From: a candidate division CPR2 bacterium GW2011_GWC2_39_35 | GTDB taxonomy: Bacteria; Patescibacteriota; CPR2 | Reading direction: 5' to 3' | Length of the DNA: 41,314 nucleotides | Assembly (NCBI GenBank): GCA_000995065.1 | Contig: LBWX01000004.1 | Span: 78,431-119,744 of the forward strand | Shown: positions 40,690 through 41,314 of the stretch, piece after piece | How positions within the stretch are numbered: position 1 is the stretch's first letter | How the letters are laid out: the number at the start of each line of letters is the position of its first letter | Program-made: the position numbers and the translations under genes | Notes under the pieces: model-generated | Databases searched by the model: none | The model's input: the letters and a program-made list of their open reading frames with translations, nothing else | Told to the model about the DNA's origin: nothing

Positions 40690-41127
40690 TTATTTTAAGA
40701 GCCCCTCAGTAATTCTTAAAAACTCCTCGGCATTTTCGAGTGCGGCTTCGGCTCCTTCTTTTGAGAAATCGGATTTATAATCTGCTGTTTCTCGAAGAAG
40801 CATGGTTGTGTCAAAATCGTCCACAATACTCTGGTCGATTATTTTTTCATCAGCATAAAGCGCCTGCATAGCTATCTTTAAGCAGTAATGGCTTTTCTCG
40901 CGGTAGCCTTTTGCAAACAGCAAAGCTCTTGCCGCATGAAACATGGAATAATAGGCTTGAATAGTTGCCCATTTGTAATCCAAATCATCCAGAAACTCGT
41001 CATAGGTTCTTCTGGCTCTTTTTAAATCCCTAATTGCCGCATTAAGTTCGTCGCCAATTAGAGCTTCGGCGTGTGGCTGTTTGACGATGCTTTTCTTTTT
41101 TAAGCATTTCTCAAAGTCTTTGTTCAT
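40690..41127 (-). CDS. HEPN-domain protein (partner of MNT nucleotidyltransferase)
   Basis: A 145-residue all-helical HEPN protein. The core YYSMFHAARALLFAKGYREKSHYCL (about 59-83) matches the family layout; an arginine and histidine are present as R-x3-H (REKSH), shorter than the R-x4-6-H of active RNase HEPN toxins. The gene overlaps the upstream nucleotidyltransferase by 17 bp, with AAGGAA before the ATG. MNT-HEPN pairs act as toxin-antitoxin or defence modules in which MNT modifies and silences HEPN. Whether this HEPN is an active RNase is open. Confidence 0.88.
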   Translation of the reverse strand: MNKDFEKCLKKKSIVKQPHAEALIGDELNAAIRDLKRARRTYDEFLDDLDYKWATIQAYYSMFHAARALLFAKGYREKSHYCLKIAMQALYADEKIIDQSIVDDFDTTMLLRETADYKSDFSKEGAEAALENAEEFLRITEGLLK

Positions 41128-41314
41128 CTGGTTCCTTATTAAATAAAACTATTCCTTTAGCTACTTCCTCGTAAAAAGCTTTGTCTTTTTTTCTGGATAC
41201 CGCGTATTCTGATGGCGTTTGAATTACTGGTTTGATTTCACGGTCTGTTTGATAGTTACGAATAACACGAAGCACTTCATCTTTATTGTTTGTAAGAATA
41301 AAAAGATCGATATC
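41111..41314 (-). CDS. MNT-type nucleotidyltransferase, 5' part cut by window edge
   Basis: 67 codons and a stop remain of a minimal nucleotidyltransferase. The first visible residues DIDLFILTNNKDEVLRVIRN contain the DID metal-binding pair that follows the GS motif in this family; the GS motif itself is outside the window. The 3' end overlaps the HEPN start by 17 bp, the typical order of MNT-HEPN operons. Confidence 0.8.
   Translation of the reverse strand, partial: DIDLFILTNNKDEVLRVIRNYQTDREIKPVIQTPSEYAVSRKKDKAFYEEVAKGIVLFNKEPDEQRL

Overview
The window looks like a chromosomal segment of a small-genome bacterium of the candidate phyla radiation (Patescibacteria). I infer this from the AT-rich, tightly packed single-copy housekeeping genes, a short alanyl-tRNA synthetase that stops after the editing domain, an actin-like ATPase next to a 588-residue envelope protein of a type I associate with these lineages, and many short palindromic repeats. 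The rank below that cannot be settled without a tree. UGA is a normal stop (recG and others end in TGA), so the Gracilibacteria/SR1 code does not apply.

Layout. Nearly all genes lie on the minus strand. Positions 1-5300 hold a TauE/SafE permease (cut by the window edge), a HAD phosphatase, an M42 aminopeptidase, clpP, tig and thioredoxin. Positions 5400-11840 are accessory: a double pilin-like protein, a cytoplasmic GH15 glucosidase, an HD protein, a MoaA-like radical SAM protein with a possible -1 frameshift, and a Fic operon lying between two related repeats next to tRNA-Leu(UAG). Three copies of a short coding-looking motif (GTPDA..IEPLV.WL) are scattered here. Positions 11970-19180 hold a 52-residue membrane ORF, recG, a 43-residue acidic ORF, tyrS and a class A penicillin-binding protein. 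Positions 19180-29480 hold mpg, a membrane protein, murB, a PIN-TRAM protein, radA, prmC, a transglutaminase-like protein, glmS and obgE. Positions 29600-35480 are a cell-envelope block: LysM-CHAP hydrolase, mltG, ruvX, the 588-residue protein and the FtsA/PilM-like ATPase. Positions 35550-41314 hold an orphan membrane ORF, alaS, a repeat-rich gap, a 603-residue membrane protein with a strong promoter and palindromic leader, a 5'-truncated XRE regulator and a HEPN/MNT pair cut by the right edge.

How the genes work together. murB, glmS, the PBP, mltG and the LysM-CHAP hydrolase cover precursor supply, polymerisation, strand termination and cleavage of peptidoglycan. tig, clpP and thioredoxin form a protein-quality group. 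recG, radA, ruvX and mpg serve DNA repair. tyrS, alaS, prmC, obgE and tRNA-Leu serve translation.

Most notable observations. (1) Short inverted or low-complexity repeats also present between genes sit in frame inside prmC, recG (twice) and the tail of the PIN-TRAM gene. (2) Several genes have a -10 box only 6-7 nt before the start codon and no Shine-Dalgarno, suggesting leaderless mRNAs beside a second class with strong Shine-Dalgarno sites. (3) The Fic promoter carries three 8-bp repeats at an exact 11-bp period. (4) The radical SAM gene has an A AAA AAG slippery site at the point where the -1 frame becomes the more protein-like one. All functional calls are by motif recognition; no database search was run.
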